64,000 bases of DNA from Blautia sp. GTDB taxonomy: Bacteria > Bacillota > Clostridia > Lachnospirales > Lachnospiraceae. Below are positions 17,265 to 26,773 of this stretch, piece by piece. Each line of letters begins with the position of its first letter. Within the stretch, counting starts at the first letter, position 1. A program made the translations under genes and the position numbers. The DNA lies in NCBI GenBank assembly GCA_021772055.1, contig JAETNR010000010.1:37956-101955 (forward strand). The letters run 5' to 3'. The notes beneath the pieces are model-generated. The model was not told the DNA's origin. It saw only the letters and a program-made list of their open reading frames with translations, and did not search any database.

Positions 17265-17303
17265 AGAAAAGAGGGCTCCCTGGCGGGCACTCTTTTCTTC
17301 TTT
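17265..17303 (+). terminator. Intrinsic terminator of glyS
   Basis: AGAAAAGAG 17265-17273 pairs with CTCTTTTCT 17290-17298 around a GC-rich loop that contains its own CCC/GGG stem, followed by TCTTT. Confidence 0.7.
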
Positions 17304-17326
17304 AAGGAAGGAGGAGAGGCTGCAGG

Positions 17327-19654
17327 ATGAAAGGAAGCAGAAAGTGGACTGCCCTGATCCTAACGGTGGTTCTTTGCTTTGCGCCTGTTTTTACTGTCCT
17401 TGGTGAAGATGTATTCGGGGATGGAGAGGCAGCGTGGGAAAACAGCTTTGCGGATGATTTCCGGGAAGAAGTGGATGAGGCGGTCTTTTCATCAGAGGAG
17501 ACAGACCGGGGGACGGAAGAAGCTGCAGAGCTTACTGAATTTAGCGATGACGTTTCTGAAGAACTGCTCCAAAGTTCGGAAGGAGAAGATTTTGTCTGCA
17601 GGATTCCTCCGATCCGGCGGCCGGACGCCTTTACCCCCATTGGGACCGGCTGTGATACGCCATCCCCGGAGGAAATTATTGCAGAAGCAGGACCCGGGCT
17701 GTTTACCGCAGGGGAAGAAGCAGAGGGAGTCAATGAATCCGATGCGGCAGCGCTTGCAAAAGCAGCGGAGGAGCTGCGCAGGGCCATGGTAAAGCGGGCG
17801 GGAAAAGTAAAGCTGTCGCTGAAACTTTCCTTTGAGATAGAGGAGGATGACTGGTTTTACATTGTTTACAGCCTACTTTTGATGGCTTTTGAGGAAACCG
17901 GAAATTCCTTTGAGGGCGATTATTTAAGATGGCAGTTCCAGGAAACAGGTGAGAGTATGGTTTCGGTGGATGCGAAAGGGGCTTACCGGATTGAGCTGCC
18001 TTTTGTATTCTATACGACATATGCCCAGGAGCAGATGGTAACCCAGGCTGTAAACAGGGCATTGTCTGATATGGCAATCACGGATAAAATGCCTCCTTAT
18101 CTGAGAATCAGGAAAATATATGACTATGTCTGCTCAACAGTAGTCTATGATGATATCCACGAATCCAATGCAGATTATGTACTGCAGTTTACTGCATACG
18201 GCGCAATCGTTGATCAGGCTGCAGTGTGCCAGGGGTATGCTGTCTTACTGTACCGTATGCTCATGGAGGCGGGGATTACAAACCGCATGATTCCCAGTGA
18301 AAGGCACATTTGGAACCTGGTCTATCTGCGGGGAATTTATTATTATGTGGATGCCACCTGGGATTCTCAGGTGATCCCGGAACACTACCTTTATTTTCTG
18401 AAAGGCAGCCGATCCTTTGAGACGGATGCGGATCATATCAGGGAAACGGATGATCTGTTCTGCGATTATAATTCAGAAGAATTCAGAAATGCTTATCCTG
18501 TCTCTCAGGCAGACTATATTGTCCTGGCGGAGGATACGCCTGAGAGCGGGGAATGCAGTCATGAATGGGGTGCGTGGAAAACCGTTTTAAAAGCAGACTG
18601 TGTGTCCGAAGGAATGAAGAGCAGAAGCTGTATGAAATGTGGTATGGAAGATTATGCGTCCGTCCCGAAGACTGTTCATAAATGGAAGTATGCTCCGGTT
18701 GCCCGGAAAAATGTCCACAAAGCCAGATGTTCTGTCTGCGGGATAACCAAAACACTGAAGTGTACATTTGTAAATGGAATCTGTACGAAATGTAAGGCGC
18801 AGCGTATTCCGGATGCTGTAAGGATTACAGGAATCCATTCCGCAGGATATAATAAGCTGAAGCTTACCTGGAGTGCAGTGGAGGGAGCTACCGGATATGA
18901 AATTGCTTATCTGAAGGGAAAGTCCTGGAAGACCATTGGGAAAACCAGCAAAACCACATATCTTCACATCAGCAGCACAGCATATCCGGTAAAGACGGGA
19001 GTAACCTGTTATTTTCGCGTAAGGGCCTATTGTACAGTGAAGAATCATACAACCTACGGAGCCTACTGCGCAAAAACCGGAGGAAAAGCCATTGCAGGAA
19101 GCCCTGCAATCATCAGTGTTCAGGCGAATGCCTATAATCGGATTACCATTAAATGGAAGAGGATAGCCGGTGCAACCCATTATCTCATTTATAGAAAAAA
19201 AGGAGAGAAATGGGAACGGATCGCAACACTGCAGGGCGGAGACATTACCAGCTACACCCATGTTTCTTCCAAAGAATATCCCATTGATGTAGGCACTGCC
19301 TATACCTATACAGTGCGCTCTTACACGAAGAGTGAAAATACCTATGGGCTATTTGATAAAAAGGGAAGGAGTGCCAAGACCTCTTTGGAAAATACTTCTC
19401 TTTCCGTATCCAGATGTGAAAATGGCCTGAGAAATGCATGGAAAAGGGTAAATGGTGCAACAGGCTATCAGCTCCAGCGCTATAGCGGGGGCAAGTGGTC
19501 TGTGATCAAAAGCCTGGACTCCGGGACTTTATCTTATATAGATACCACAGCTCAAAAAGGAGCAAGCTATCAGTATCGGATTCGGCCCTACCGGGTATTC
19601 CGGGGAAAGAGGGTCTATGGAAAATATTCACCTGTGAAGACGGTGAAACGCTGA
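17327..19654 (+). CDS. Secreted transglutaminase-like protein with zinc-ribbon and Fn3-type repeats
   Basis: A 775-residue predicted exported protein. A signal peptide covers about residues 1-26 (WTALILTVVLCFAPVFTVLG). An acidic spacer follows, then a transglutaminase-like cysteine protease core with the triad Cys301 (AVCQGYA), His327 (RHIWNLV) and Asp342 (VDATWD). After it come two short CxxC cassettes of a kind seen in Clostridia surface proteins (CMKCG, CSVCG, CTKC), then three fibronectin-III-like repeats from about residue 495. The C-terminus has no LPXTG motif. Role in wall or peptide processing is inferred only. Confidence 0.85.
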   Translation: MKGSRKWTALILTVVLCFAPVFTVLGEDVFGDGEAAWENSFADDFREEVDEAVFSSEETDRGTEEAAELTEFSDDVSEELLQSSEGEDFVCRIPPIRRPDAFTPIGTGCDTPSPEEIIAEAGPGLFTAGEEAEGVNESDAAALAKAAEELRRAMVKRAGKVKLSLKLSFEIEEDDWFYIVYSLLLMAFEETGNSFEGDYLRWQFQETGESMVSVDAKGAYRIELPFVFYTTYAQEQMVTQAVNRALSDMAITDKMPPYLRIRKIYDYVCSTVVYDDIHESNADYVLQFTAYGAIVDQAAVCQGYAVLLYRMLMEAGITNRMIPSERHIWNLVYLRGIYYYVDATWDSQVIPEHYLYFLKGSRSFETDADHIRETDDLFCDYNSEEFRNAYPVSQADYIVLAEDTPESGECSHEWGAWKTVLKADCVSEGMKSRSCMKCGMEDYASVPKTVHKWKYAPVARKNVHKARCSVCGITKTLKCTFVNGICTKCKAQRIPDAVRITGIHSAGYNKLKLTWSAVEGATGYEIAYLKGKSWKTIGKTSKTTYLHISSTAYPVKTGVTCYFRVRAYCTVKNHTTYGAYCAKTGGKAIAGSPAIISVQANAYNRITIKWKRIAGATHYLIYRKKGEKWERIATLQGGDITSYTHVSSKEYPIDVGTAYTYTVRSYTKSENTYGLFDKKGRSAKTSLENTSLSVSRCENGLRNAWKRVNGATGYQLQRYSGGKWSVIKSLDSGTLSYIDTTAQKGASYQYRIRPYRVFRGKRVYGKYSPVKTVKR

Positions 19655-19660
19655 GAATCA

Positions 19661-19690
19661 AAAAAACAGCCGGGTTCCGGCTGTTTTTTT
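19661..19690. terminator. Bidirectional terminator between two converging genes
   Basis: CAGCCGG 19667-19673 pairs with CCGGCTG 19677-19683, flanked by A6 and T7, so it serves the transglutaminase gene rightward and the aldose epimerase gene leftward. Confidence 0.9.
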
Positions 19691-19703
19691 CATGATAAAT
19701 GGA

Positions 19704-20582
19704 CTAAAAGATCCTGATCAGATAGGAAGCCTCAAAGGTTTCCGCCGGTTTCAGTGTATTGATGCCCGGCTTTTCTTCAAGAGAACCTGTGTATCCGCAG
19801 TTGTCGCAGCGCCCCATCCATGGCTCCAGGCAGACAAAGGGAGCACCTGGGACAGACCAGACACCGAAATTGGGAAAACCTTCGCAGCGAAGCTCCACAT
19901 AAGGGCTTCCATCCGGCAGCAGGATCCCCGCACAGGAAATCTGGCTGTTGTCAAAGACTAATGCATCATGGTCAAATAAATGAGAATCTAATGGGCAGGT
20001 TCTGCAGGACAGGGAAAGCTCCCGGACAGCTCCTTCCTCTACCGTTCCGGAAGCAGGATCCAAAAGGGAGTACACCAGGGAATCCTGTCCTTCAAATATC
20101 AGGGAGTAGTCCTCATAAGCCGTATCAGGAAGAACCGGTACCCGGAAAGCGGGATGCCCTCCGATGGTAAAATACATAGAAGAACTGCTTCTATTCAGGA
20201 CTTTCCAGCAGATCCGCACTTCCTGTCCCGAGAGGATATGGGTGATCTGCAAAGTAAAATCAAAGGGATAGACAGCCCTGGTTGCTTCTGAGGAATGCAT
20301 TTCGTGGGTCACCAAAAGAGGAGAACTTTCTATGCAGGCAAATTCCGTATCCCTTGCAAAGCCATGCTGTTTAGAGGGATACTCCTTCCCTTCAACTGTA
20401 TAGCGGTCCAGATAATGCCGGCCTACATTGGGGAAGAGAACAGGAGCGTGTCGTTTCCAGTAAGCAGGATCCGCCTGCCAGATGACCTCACGCTCCTTTT
20501 TTTTGTCATAGATGCTCACCAGTTCTGCACCTGCATCTGCAACACCTACACGCAAAAATTCATTTTCTAAAGTATGTATCAT
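19704..20582 (-). CDS. Aldose 1-epimerase family protein
   Basis: A 292-residue galactose-mutarotase-fold protein expected to interconvert sugar anomers or act on a phosphosugar. Recognisable parts are ENEFLRVGVADAGAEL at the N-terminus, VLFPNVGRHYLDRYTVEG, QHGFARD, HPAFRVP and the C-terminal FVCLEPWMGRCDN. It matches the LacX/YeaD-like subgroup better than classical GalM. Start 20582 (MIHTLENEF) follows GGAGG; the longer upstream frame has no supported start. An extended -10 (TGC-TATAAT on the minus strand, 20622-20627) lies upstream. It is divergent from the phosphofructokinase. Confidence 0.85.
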   Translation of the reverse strand: MIHTLENEFLRVGVADAGAELVSIYDKKKEREVIWQADPAYWKRHAPVLFPNVGRHYLDRYTVEGKEYPSKQHGFARDTEFACIESSPLLVTHEMHSSEATRAVYPFDFTLQITHILSGQEVRICWKVLNRSSSSMYFTIGGHPAFRVPVLPDTAYEDYSLIFEGQDSLVYSLLDPASGTVEEGAVRELSLSCRTCPLDSHLFDHDALVFDNSQISCAGILLPDGSPYVELRCEGFPNFGVWSVPGAPFVCLEPWMGRCDNCGYTGSLEEKPGINTLKPAETFEASYLIRIF

Positions 20583-20679
20583 GGGAAAACCTCCTATAAT
20601 ATCCTTGTGTATGTTGTGCATATTATAGCACAAATTATGAAAAAAAGCGAGAAGGCTATATAAAAATCTACAATTTTTA

Positions 20680-20708
20680 TTGACTTTAATAATGGGATTT
20701 GTTAAAAT
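20680..20708 (+). promoter_or_regulatory. Promoter of the PPi-phosphofructokinase gene
   Basis: TTGACT 20680-20685 and TAAAAT 20703-20708 with a 17-base spacer, about 38 bases before the ATG. Confidence 0.75.
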
Positions 20709-20745
20709 TGTCAATTATAGGCCGTTGCAGAGGAGGAAAAAGACT

Positions 20746-21999
20746 ATGGCAAAGAAAAGAAACATCATTGTAGGACAGTCAGGTGGCCCTACTTCTGTTA
20801 TTAACTCCAGTCTCGCAGGCGTTTATAAGAACGCCATTGAGAGAGGCTTTGATAAGGTGTATGGTATGCTTCATGGTGTTCAGGGATTGCTGGATGAGCA
20901 GTATATTGACCTTTCCACACAGATCCATTCCGAACTGGATATCGAGCTTTTGAAGAGAACACCTTCCGCATTTTTAGGTTCCTGCCGTTTTAAACTTCCG
21001 GAAATCCACGAGGACAGGGCTATTTATGAGAAGATCTTTCAGATTCTGAATAAATTGGAAATAGAGGCGTTTATTTACATCGGTGGAAATGATTCCATGG
21101 ATACGATTAAGAAACTGTCTGATTATGCAATTCTTACAGGCCATTCCCAGAAATTTTTAGGTGTACCCAAGACCATTGACAATGATCTGGCTTTAACAGA
21201 CCATACTCCGGGATTCGGAAGCGCTGCCAAGTACATCGGCGCATCTACCAAGGAAGTGATCCGTGATGCAGAGGGACTTACCTATAAGAAAAACATGATT
21301 ACCATTATGGAGATTATGGGACGAAATGCAGGATGGCTGACAGGCGCTACGGCACTGGCCAAGACAGAGGACTGTGACGGGCCGGATCTTATCTACCTGC
21401 CGGAAGTTCCTTTTGATCTGGATAAATTTCTGGTTAAGGTAAAAGAGCTTTTGAAGAAAAAATCATCTATCGTGGTCGTTGTTTCAGAAGGAATCAAGCT
21501 TGCAGACGGCCGTTATGTTGGCGAGCTTGGAAGCATGGGTGATTACGTGGATGCATTTGGACATAAACAGCTTCAGGGCACTGCCACATATCTGGCAAAC
21601 TTCCTTTCCGCAGAGTGCAACTGCAAAACAAGAGCCGTAGAACTTTCCACATTGCAGAGAAGTGCTTCCCATATGGCATCCAGGGTGGATATTGATGAAG
21701 CATTCATGGTAGGCGGTGCCGCAGTTAAGGCTGCGGATGAGGGAGACACCGGCAAAATGGTTGTAATCGACCGTGTTTCCGATGATCCGTATATGGCAGC
21801 AACCGGTATCTATGATGTACACCGCATTGCAAATGAAGAGAAGTTGGTTCCAAGAAACTGGATGAACAAAGATGCAACCTACGTGACCAAAGATTTTATT
21901 GACTATATCAAACCTTTGATCCAGGGAGATTACCAGCCGATTATGGTAAATGGTCTGCCAAGACATCTTGTTTTAAATTTGAAGAAAAAGAGATCATAA
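20746..21999 (+). CDS. pfp: 6-phosphofructokinase, pyrophosphate-dependent type
   Basis: A 417-residue glycolytic enzyme that phosphorylates fructose 6-phosphate. The phosphate-donor residues indicate PPi rather than ATP: the motif normally GGDGS in ATP enzymes is GGNDS (Asp116), and PGTIDND is PKTIDND (Lys142). These two changes define the PPi-using class. MGRNAGW and the C-terminal regions are also conserved. Start 20746 (MAKKRNIIVG) follows GAGGAGG. The enzyme would be reversible, usable in gluconeogenesis. Donor specificity is inferred from motifs. Confidence 0.9.
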   Translation: MAKKRNIIVGQSGGPTSVINSSLAGVYKNAIERGFDKVYGMLHGVQGLLDEQYIDLSTQIHSELDIELLKRTPSAFLGSCRFKLPEIHEDRAIYEKIFQILNKLEIEAFIYIGGNDSMDTIKKLSDYAILTGHSQKFLGVPKTIDNDLALTDHTPGFGSAAKYIGASTKEVIRDAEGLTYKKNMITIMEIMGRNAGWLTGATALAKTEDCDGPDLIYLPEVPFDLDKFLVKVKELLKKKSSIVVVVSEGIKLADGRYVGELGSMGDYVDAFGHKQLQGTATYLANFLSAECNCKTRAVELSTLQRSASHMASRVDIDEAFMVGGAAVKAADEGDTGKMVVIDRVSDDPYMAATGIYDVHRIANEEKLVPRNWMNKDATYVTKDFIDYIKPLIQGDYQPIMVNGLPRHLVLNLKKKRS

Positions 22000-22005
22000 G
22001 AAATA

Positions 22006-22034
22006 GAGGGCTGTCTTTGACAGCCCTCATTTTA
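22006..22034. terminator. Bidirectional terminator between pfp and sigG
   Basis: GAGGGCTGTC 22006-22015 pairs perfectly with GACAGCCCTC 22019-22028 around TTT, followed by ATTTTATT; the opposite strand also has a T-containing tail. Confidence 0.88.
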
Positions 22035-22814
22035 TTAGGGACGCAGATAGTTTTTCATGGCTTTTAAGGCGCTCTTTTCCAGCCTGCTTACCTGAGCCTG
22101 GGAGATTCCGATCTCATCGGCTACCTCCATTTGGGTCTTGCCTTCGTAAAAACGCAGTTCAATAATGTGTCGTTCCCGCTCACCAAGGCGCTGCATGGCC
22201 TCCCGAAGGGAAAGATCTTCGATCCAGCGTTCCTCCCGGTTCTTTTTGTCACTGATCTGATCCATTACATAGAGGGTATCGCCCCCTTCCGTATACACCG
22301 GCTCAAAAAGGCTTACAGGGTTCTGGATGGCATCCAGGGCATAGACGATCATTTCTTTTTCAATGCCGATCTCCTGGGCAATTTCTGTAATGGTGGGCTC
22401 CTTGTCATGATTTCGGATATAATTTTCTTTCGCATAGATGGCTTTGTAGGCAATGTCACGCAAAGAGCGGCTAACCCGGATGGAATTGTTGTCTCTGAGA
22501 TAACGCCGGATTTCTCCGATGATCATGGGGACTGCATATGTGGAAAATTTCACATTCAATGTGGTATCAAAGTTGTCGATTGCTTTCATAAGTCCGATAC
22601 AGCCGATCTGGAATAAGTCGTCGGCGTTTTCGCTGCTGTTCTGGAAACGTTTGATTACGCTTAATACCAGCCTTAAATTTCCTTTGATGTACAGTTCGCG
22701 GGCTTCTGTGTCGCCATTCTTGATTCTGCGGAATAGTTCCTCCTTTTCTTCGGCCTTCAGTATGGGAAGTTTTGAGGTGTTTACCCCGCAAATTTCTACT
22801 TTATTAAGCGCCAT
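22035..22814 (-). CDS. sigG: RNA polymerase sporulation sigma factor SigG
   Basis: A 259-residue sigma-70 family protein with the SigG N-terminus MALNKVEICGVNTSKLP, region 2 (ADDLFQIGCIGLMKAIDNFD, KFSTYAVPMIIGEIRRYLRDN), and region 4 with HTH TQMEVADEIGISQAQVSRLEK. SigG drives late forespore genes. AAGGAGGATAATT precedes the start. The upstream 100 bases should hold a forespore promoter, but I could not place a convincing SigF/SigG box with the expected spacing. It shows that the host lineage sporulates or descends from sporulators. Confidence 0.97.
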   Translation of the reverse strand: MALNKVEICGVNTSKLPILKAEEKEELFRRIKNGDTEARELYIKGNLRLVLSVIKRFQNSSENADDLFQIGCIGLMKAIDNFDTTLNVKFSTYAVPMIIGEIRRYLRDNNSIRVSRSLRDIAYKAIYAKENYIRNHDKEPTITEIAQEIGIEKEMIVYALDAIQNPVSLFEPVYTEGGDTLYVMDQISDKKNREERWIEDLSLREAMQRLGERERHIIELRFYEGKTQMEVADEIGISQAQVSRLEKSALKAMKNYLRP

Positions 22815-22921
22815 CTGAATTATCCTCCTTATCTTCTTTTGCTATTAGAAATGATTCTCAGATGGGAGGATAAATATTCTTTTTCCGGGAAAATATAAAA
22901 AATATAAGCCCTTGACAAAAT

Positions 22922-23185
22922 TCAGACGGACTGTTCTTTATGAAAACATTTTTCTTCCTCGATTTCTACCAGGATGATGTCATCGCCGATCTGGCAGATG
23001 CATTCCCAGGGAATAATATACTCATTTTCCCTGCCGAACAGGCCGCAGAATCTGCCCGGACCGGGGACGATCAATGCAGTAAGACGCCCGGTTTTGCAGT
23101 CAAAATCCACATCGGCAGGACATCCCAGGCTGCGGCAGGTACAGGTATTGATGACTTCCTTTTGTTTCAACTCACATATTCGCAT
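22922..23185 (-). CDS. YlmC/YmxH family sporulation protein (PRC-barrel)
   Basis: An 87-residue PRC-barrel-like protein of the YlmC/YmxH family, often found beside sporulation genes. The frame MRICELKQKEVINTCTCRSLG, then DFDCKTGRLTALIVPGPGRFCGLFG and the YIIPWECICQIGDDIILV barrel strand are typical. It lies upstream of sigG on the same strand with a 107-base gap, consistent with the usual sigG-ylmC order. Function is unknown. Confidence 0.88.
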   Translation of the reverse strand: MRICELKQKEVINTCTCRSLGCPADVDFDCKTGRLTALIVPGPGRFCGLFGRENEYIIPWECICQIGDDIILVEIEEEKCFHKEQSV

Positions 23186-23247
23186 AGGAAAACCTGCATT
23201 TTTTTATTATTTATTCGGGAAACAGGAGAAATATGCAGACCTATTTA

Positions 23248-23277
23248 TTGACAGAGGCGGAAAAAATAAAGTATAAT
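23248..23277 (+). promoter_or_regulatory. Promoter of nrdR
   Basis: Consensus TTGACA 23248-23253 and TATAAT 23272-23277 with an 18-base spacer. Confidence 0.85.
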
Positions 23278-23318
23278 GATAAAAATATAAGAAACCCGGG
23301 AAGCGAGGGGAGAACGTG

Positions 23319-23771
23319 ATGAGATGTCCATTTTGTAATCAGGATAATACGAAGGTTGTGGATTCCAGGCCGGTGGAGGATACCAATTCCATTCGGCGAA
23401 GAAGAATGTGCGATGTCTGCGGCAAACGTTTCACTACCTATGAGAAGGTAGAAACCATTCCGCTGAGCGTGATCAAGAAGGATCAGAACAGAGAACAGTA
23501 TGACAGGGAGAAACTTCAGGCAGGGATTTTAAGAGCCTGTTATAAGAGACCGATTCCCATTGAGAAGATTGAAGGGATGATTGATTCCATTGAAGGAGTG
23601 ATCTTTAATACAGAAGACCGGGAAATTCCAAGCACCAGGATCGGGGAAGTGGTGATGGAGCACATGAAGGATCTGGATGCAGTGGCATATGTAAGATTTG
23701 CATCCGTTTACCGGGAGTTTAAAGATGTCAGCACCTTCATGGATGAACTGAAGAAGTTTATGGAACCGTAA
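23319..23771 (+). CDS. nrdR: Transcriptional regulator NrdR
   Basis: A 150-residue repressor of ribonucleotide reductase genes. The zinc ribbon is MRCPFC with CDVCGKRF, followed by the ATP-cone domain that senses ATP/dATP (VIKKDQNREQYDREKLQ). Length is standard. Start ATG 23319 is chosen over the GTG one codon upstream. It sits alone between a consensus promoter and a strong terminator. NrdR boxes were not seen near nrdG in this window. Confidence 0.97.
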   Translation: MRCPFCNQDNTKVVDSRPVEDTNSIRRRRMCDVCGKRFTTYEKVETIPLSVIKKDQNREQYDREKLQAGILRACYKRPIPIEKIEGMIDSIEGVIFNTEDREIPSTRIGEVVMEHMKDLDAVAYVRFASVYREFKDVSTFMDELKKFMEP

Positions 23772-23785
23772 AATGCATAAAAACA

Positions 23786-23815
23786 GCACCGGAGGATTCT
23801 CCGGTGCCTTTTTTT
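23786..23815. terminator. Bidirectional terminator between nrdR and gdhA
   Basis: GCACCGGAG 23786-23794 pairs with CTCCGGTGC 23799-23807 around GATT, followed by CT7. The minus-strand copy is followed by TGTTTTT. Confidence 0.9.
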
Positions 23816-23845
23816 ACTGCTGTGTATTACGTGGCGGCTAATGAA

Positions 23846-25255
<1,410 letters not shown>

Positions 25256-25321
25256 GAGGGAGAAGAAAATTTTTTAAAAGCTTGCGAAAAGGTTCCAAAT
25301 ATGAGATTATATTAGGAAAAG

Positions 25322-25355
25322 TCCCTCCGCGGGAAAAGATATGGATACGGAGGGA
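25322..25355 (+). promoter_or_regulatory. Leader hairpin upstream of the aminotransferase gene
   Basis: TCCCTCCG 25322-25329 pairs with CGGAGGGA 25348-25355 around an 18-base loop. No T-tract follows, so it is not a terminator. A TATATT box (25308-25313) lies just before it. Role unknown. Confidence 0.35.
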
Positions 25356-25390
25356 AGTGGATTCAGGATGAAAGTAAGGAGTGTGAAAAA

Positions 25391-26608
25391 ATGCGAACTT
25401 TAGAAAAGTCTTCTAAACTTGATAATGTGCTGTATGATGTGCGGGGCCCGGTGGTGGATGAGGCCAGCAGGATGGAAGAAGAGGGAAAGGAAATACTGAA
25501 ACTGAATATCGGAAATCCCTATCCTTTTGGATTTTCCGCGCCTCAGGAGGTAATTCTGGATATGCTGAGCAATATCCGCACCTCTCAGGGATATTCGGAC
25601 TCGAAGGGGATTTTTTCCGCAAGAAAAGCGATCATGCAGTATTCGCAGCTTAAAAAGATTCCGAATGTGACAATGAATGACATATATACCGGTAACGGCG
25701 TCAGTGAACTTATTAATCTCTGTATGCAGGCACTTTTGAATAATGGGGATGAAATTCTGATCCCGTCTCCGGATTATCCTCTGTGGACCGCAACTGCCAC
25801 ACTGGCAGGAGGAAATGTGGTGCACTATATCTGTGATGAGCAGTCGGAATGGTATCCGGATATAGAGGATATTCGCAGCAAGATCACTGACAGGACCAAG
25901 GCCATCGTCATTATCAACCCCAATAACCCTACAGGTGCGGTGTACCCTAAGGAAATCCTGGAGCAGATCGTACAGATTGCAAGGGAACATGGACTGATGA
26001 TCTTTTCGGATGAGATTTATGACAGGCTTGTGATGGATGGATATGAGCATACCTCCATTGCTTCCCTGGCTCCGGATGTATTCTGCATTACCTTTTCCGG
26101 ATTGTCCAAATCTCATATGATCGCAGGATTCCGTATTGGCTGGATGATCTTAAGCGGTGACAAGAAGTGTGCAAAAGGCTATATTGAAGGCCTTAATATG
26201 CTTTCTTCCATGCGTCTCTGCTCCAATGTGCCTGCCCAGTCGATTGTGCAGACTGCGCTTGGAGGATATCAGAGTGTCAACGAATATATCCAGCCGAGCG
26301 GAAGGATTTACGAACAGAGAGAATTTGTTTATAAAGCTCTGACGGATATTCCGGGAATTACTGCCGTGAAGCCCAAGGCTGCATTTTACATTTTCCCGAA
26401 GATCGACACGGAGAAATTCCATATTCTGGATGACGAACAGTTTGCTCTGGATTTTCTTCACGAAAAACAGGTGCTTTTCGTACCGGGAAAAGGCTTTAAC
26501 TGGAATGAGCCGGATCATTTCCGTGTGGTTTATCTGCCGAATGTTCTTCAGCTTGAGAAAGCTACCAGAAAACTTCGGGATTTCCTCAGCACTTACAGAC
26601 AGGCGTAA
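25391..26608 (+). CDS. alaA: Pyridoxal-phosphate aminotransferase, AlaA-like
   Basis: A 405-residue class I/II aminotransferase, closest in pattern to the glutamate-pyruvate enzyme AlaA. Key features are LNIGNPYPFGF, GNGVSEL, IPSPDYPLWTA, NPNNPTGAVY, SDEIYDRL, and the PLP-binding lysine in SGLSKSHMIAGFRIGW (Lys240). AAGGAG lies ahead of the ATG. It diverges from gdhA, which makes its amino donor glutamate; this supports, but does not prove, the alanine assignment. Confidence 0.85.
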   Translation: MRTLEKSSKLDNVLYDVRGPVVDEASRMEEEGKEILKLNIGNPYPFGFSAPQEVILDMLSNIRTSQGYSDSKGIFSARKAIMQYSQLKKIPNVTMNDIYTGNGVSELINLCMQALLNNGDEILIPSPDYPLWTATATLAGGNVVHYICDEQSEWYPDIEDIRSKITDRTKAIVIINPNNPTGAVYPKEILEQIVQIAREHGLMIFSDEIYDRLVMDGYEHTSIASLAPDVFCITFSGLSKSHMIAGFRIGWMILSGDKKCAKGYIEGLNMLSSMRLCSNVPAQSIVQTALGGYQSVNEYIQPSGRIYEQREFVYKALTDIPGITAVKPKAAFYIFPKIDTEKFHILDDEQFALDFLHEKQVLFVPGKGFNWNEPDHFRVVYLPNVLQLEKATRKLRDFLSTYRQA

Positions 26609-26666
26609 GCATAAGACGCGGAGCCATGCCGGAGTTCAGCGACAGAAACGAAGTGGGGAATAAACG

Positions 26667-26695
26667 TAGACCAAACGAAAAATTCATGCTATAAT
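26667..26695 (+). promoter_or_regulatory. Probable promoter of citrate synthase
   Basis: TATAAT at 26690-26695 with an extended TGC just upstream; the -35 position (26667-26672) is only weakly matched, so this would be an extended -10 promoter. Confidence 0.5.
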
Positions 26696-26773
26696 GTTAA
26701 GAAAAAGGACTCTGAAAGGGGAACGAGGAGGGAAATTCATCGGTTGATTTGAGAAATGAAAGGGGATTGAAGT

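Noticed and set aside
22815..22921. Forespore-type promoter of sigG
   Set aside because: A GAATA and a CATTTCTA segment are present on the minus strand but about 21 bases apart, too far for the usual spacing.
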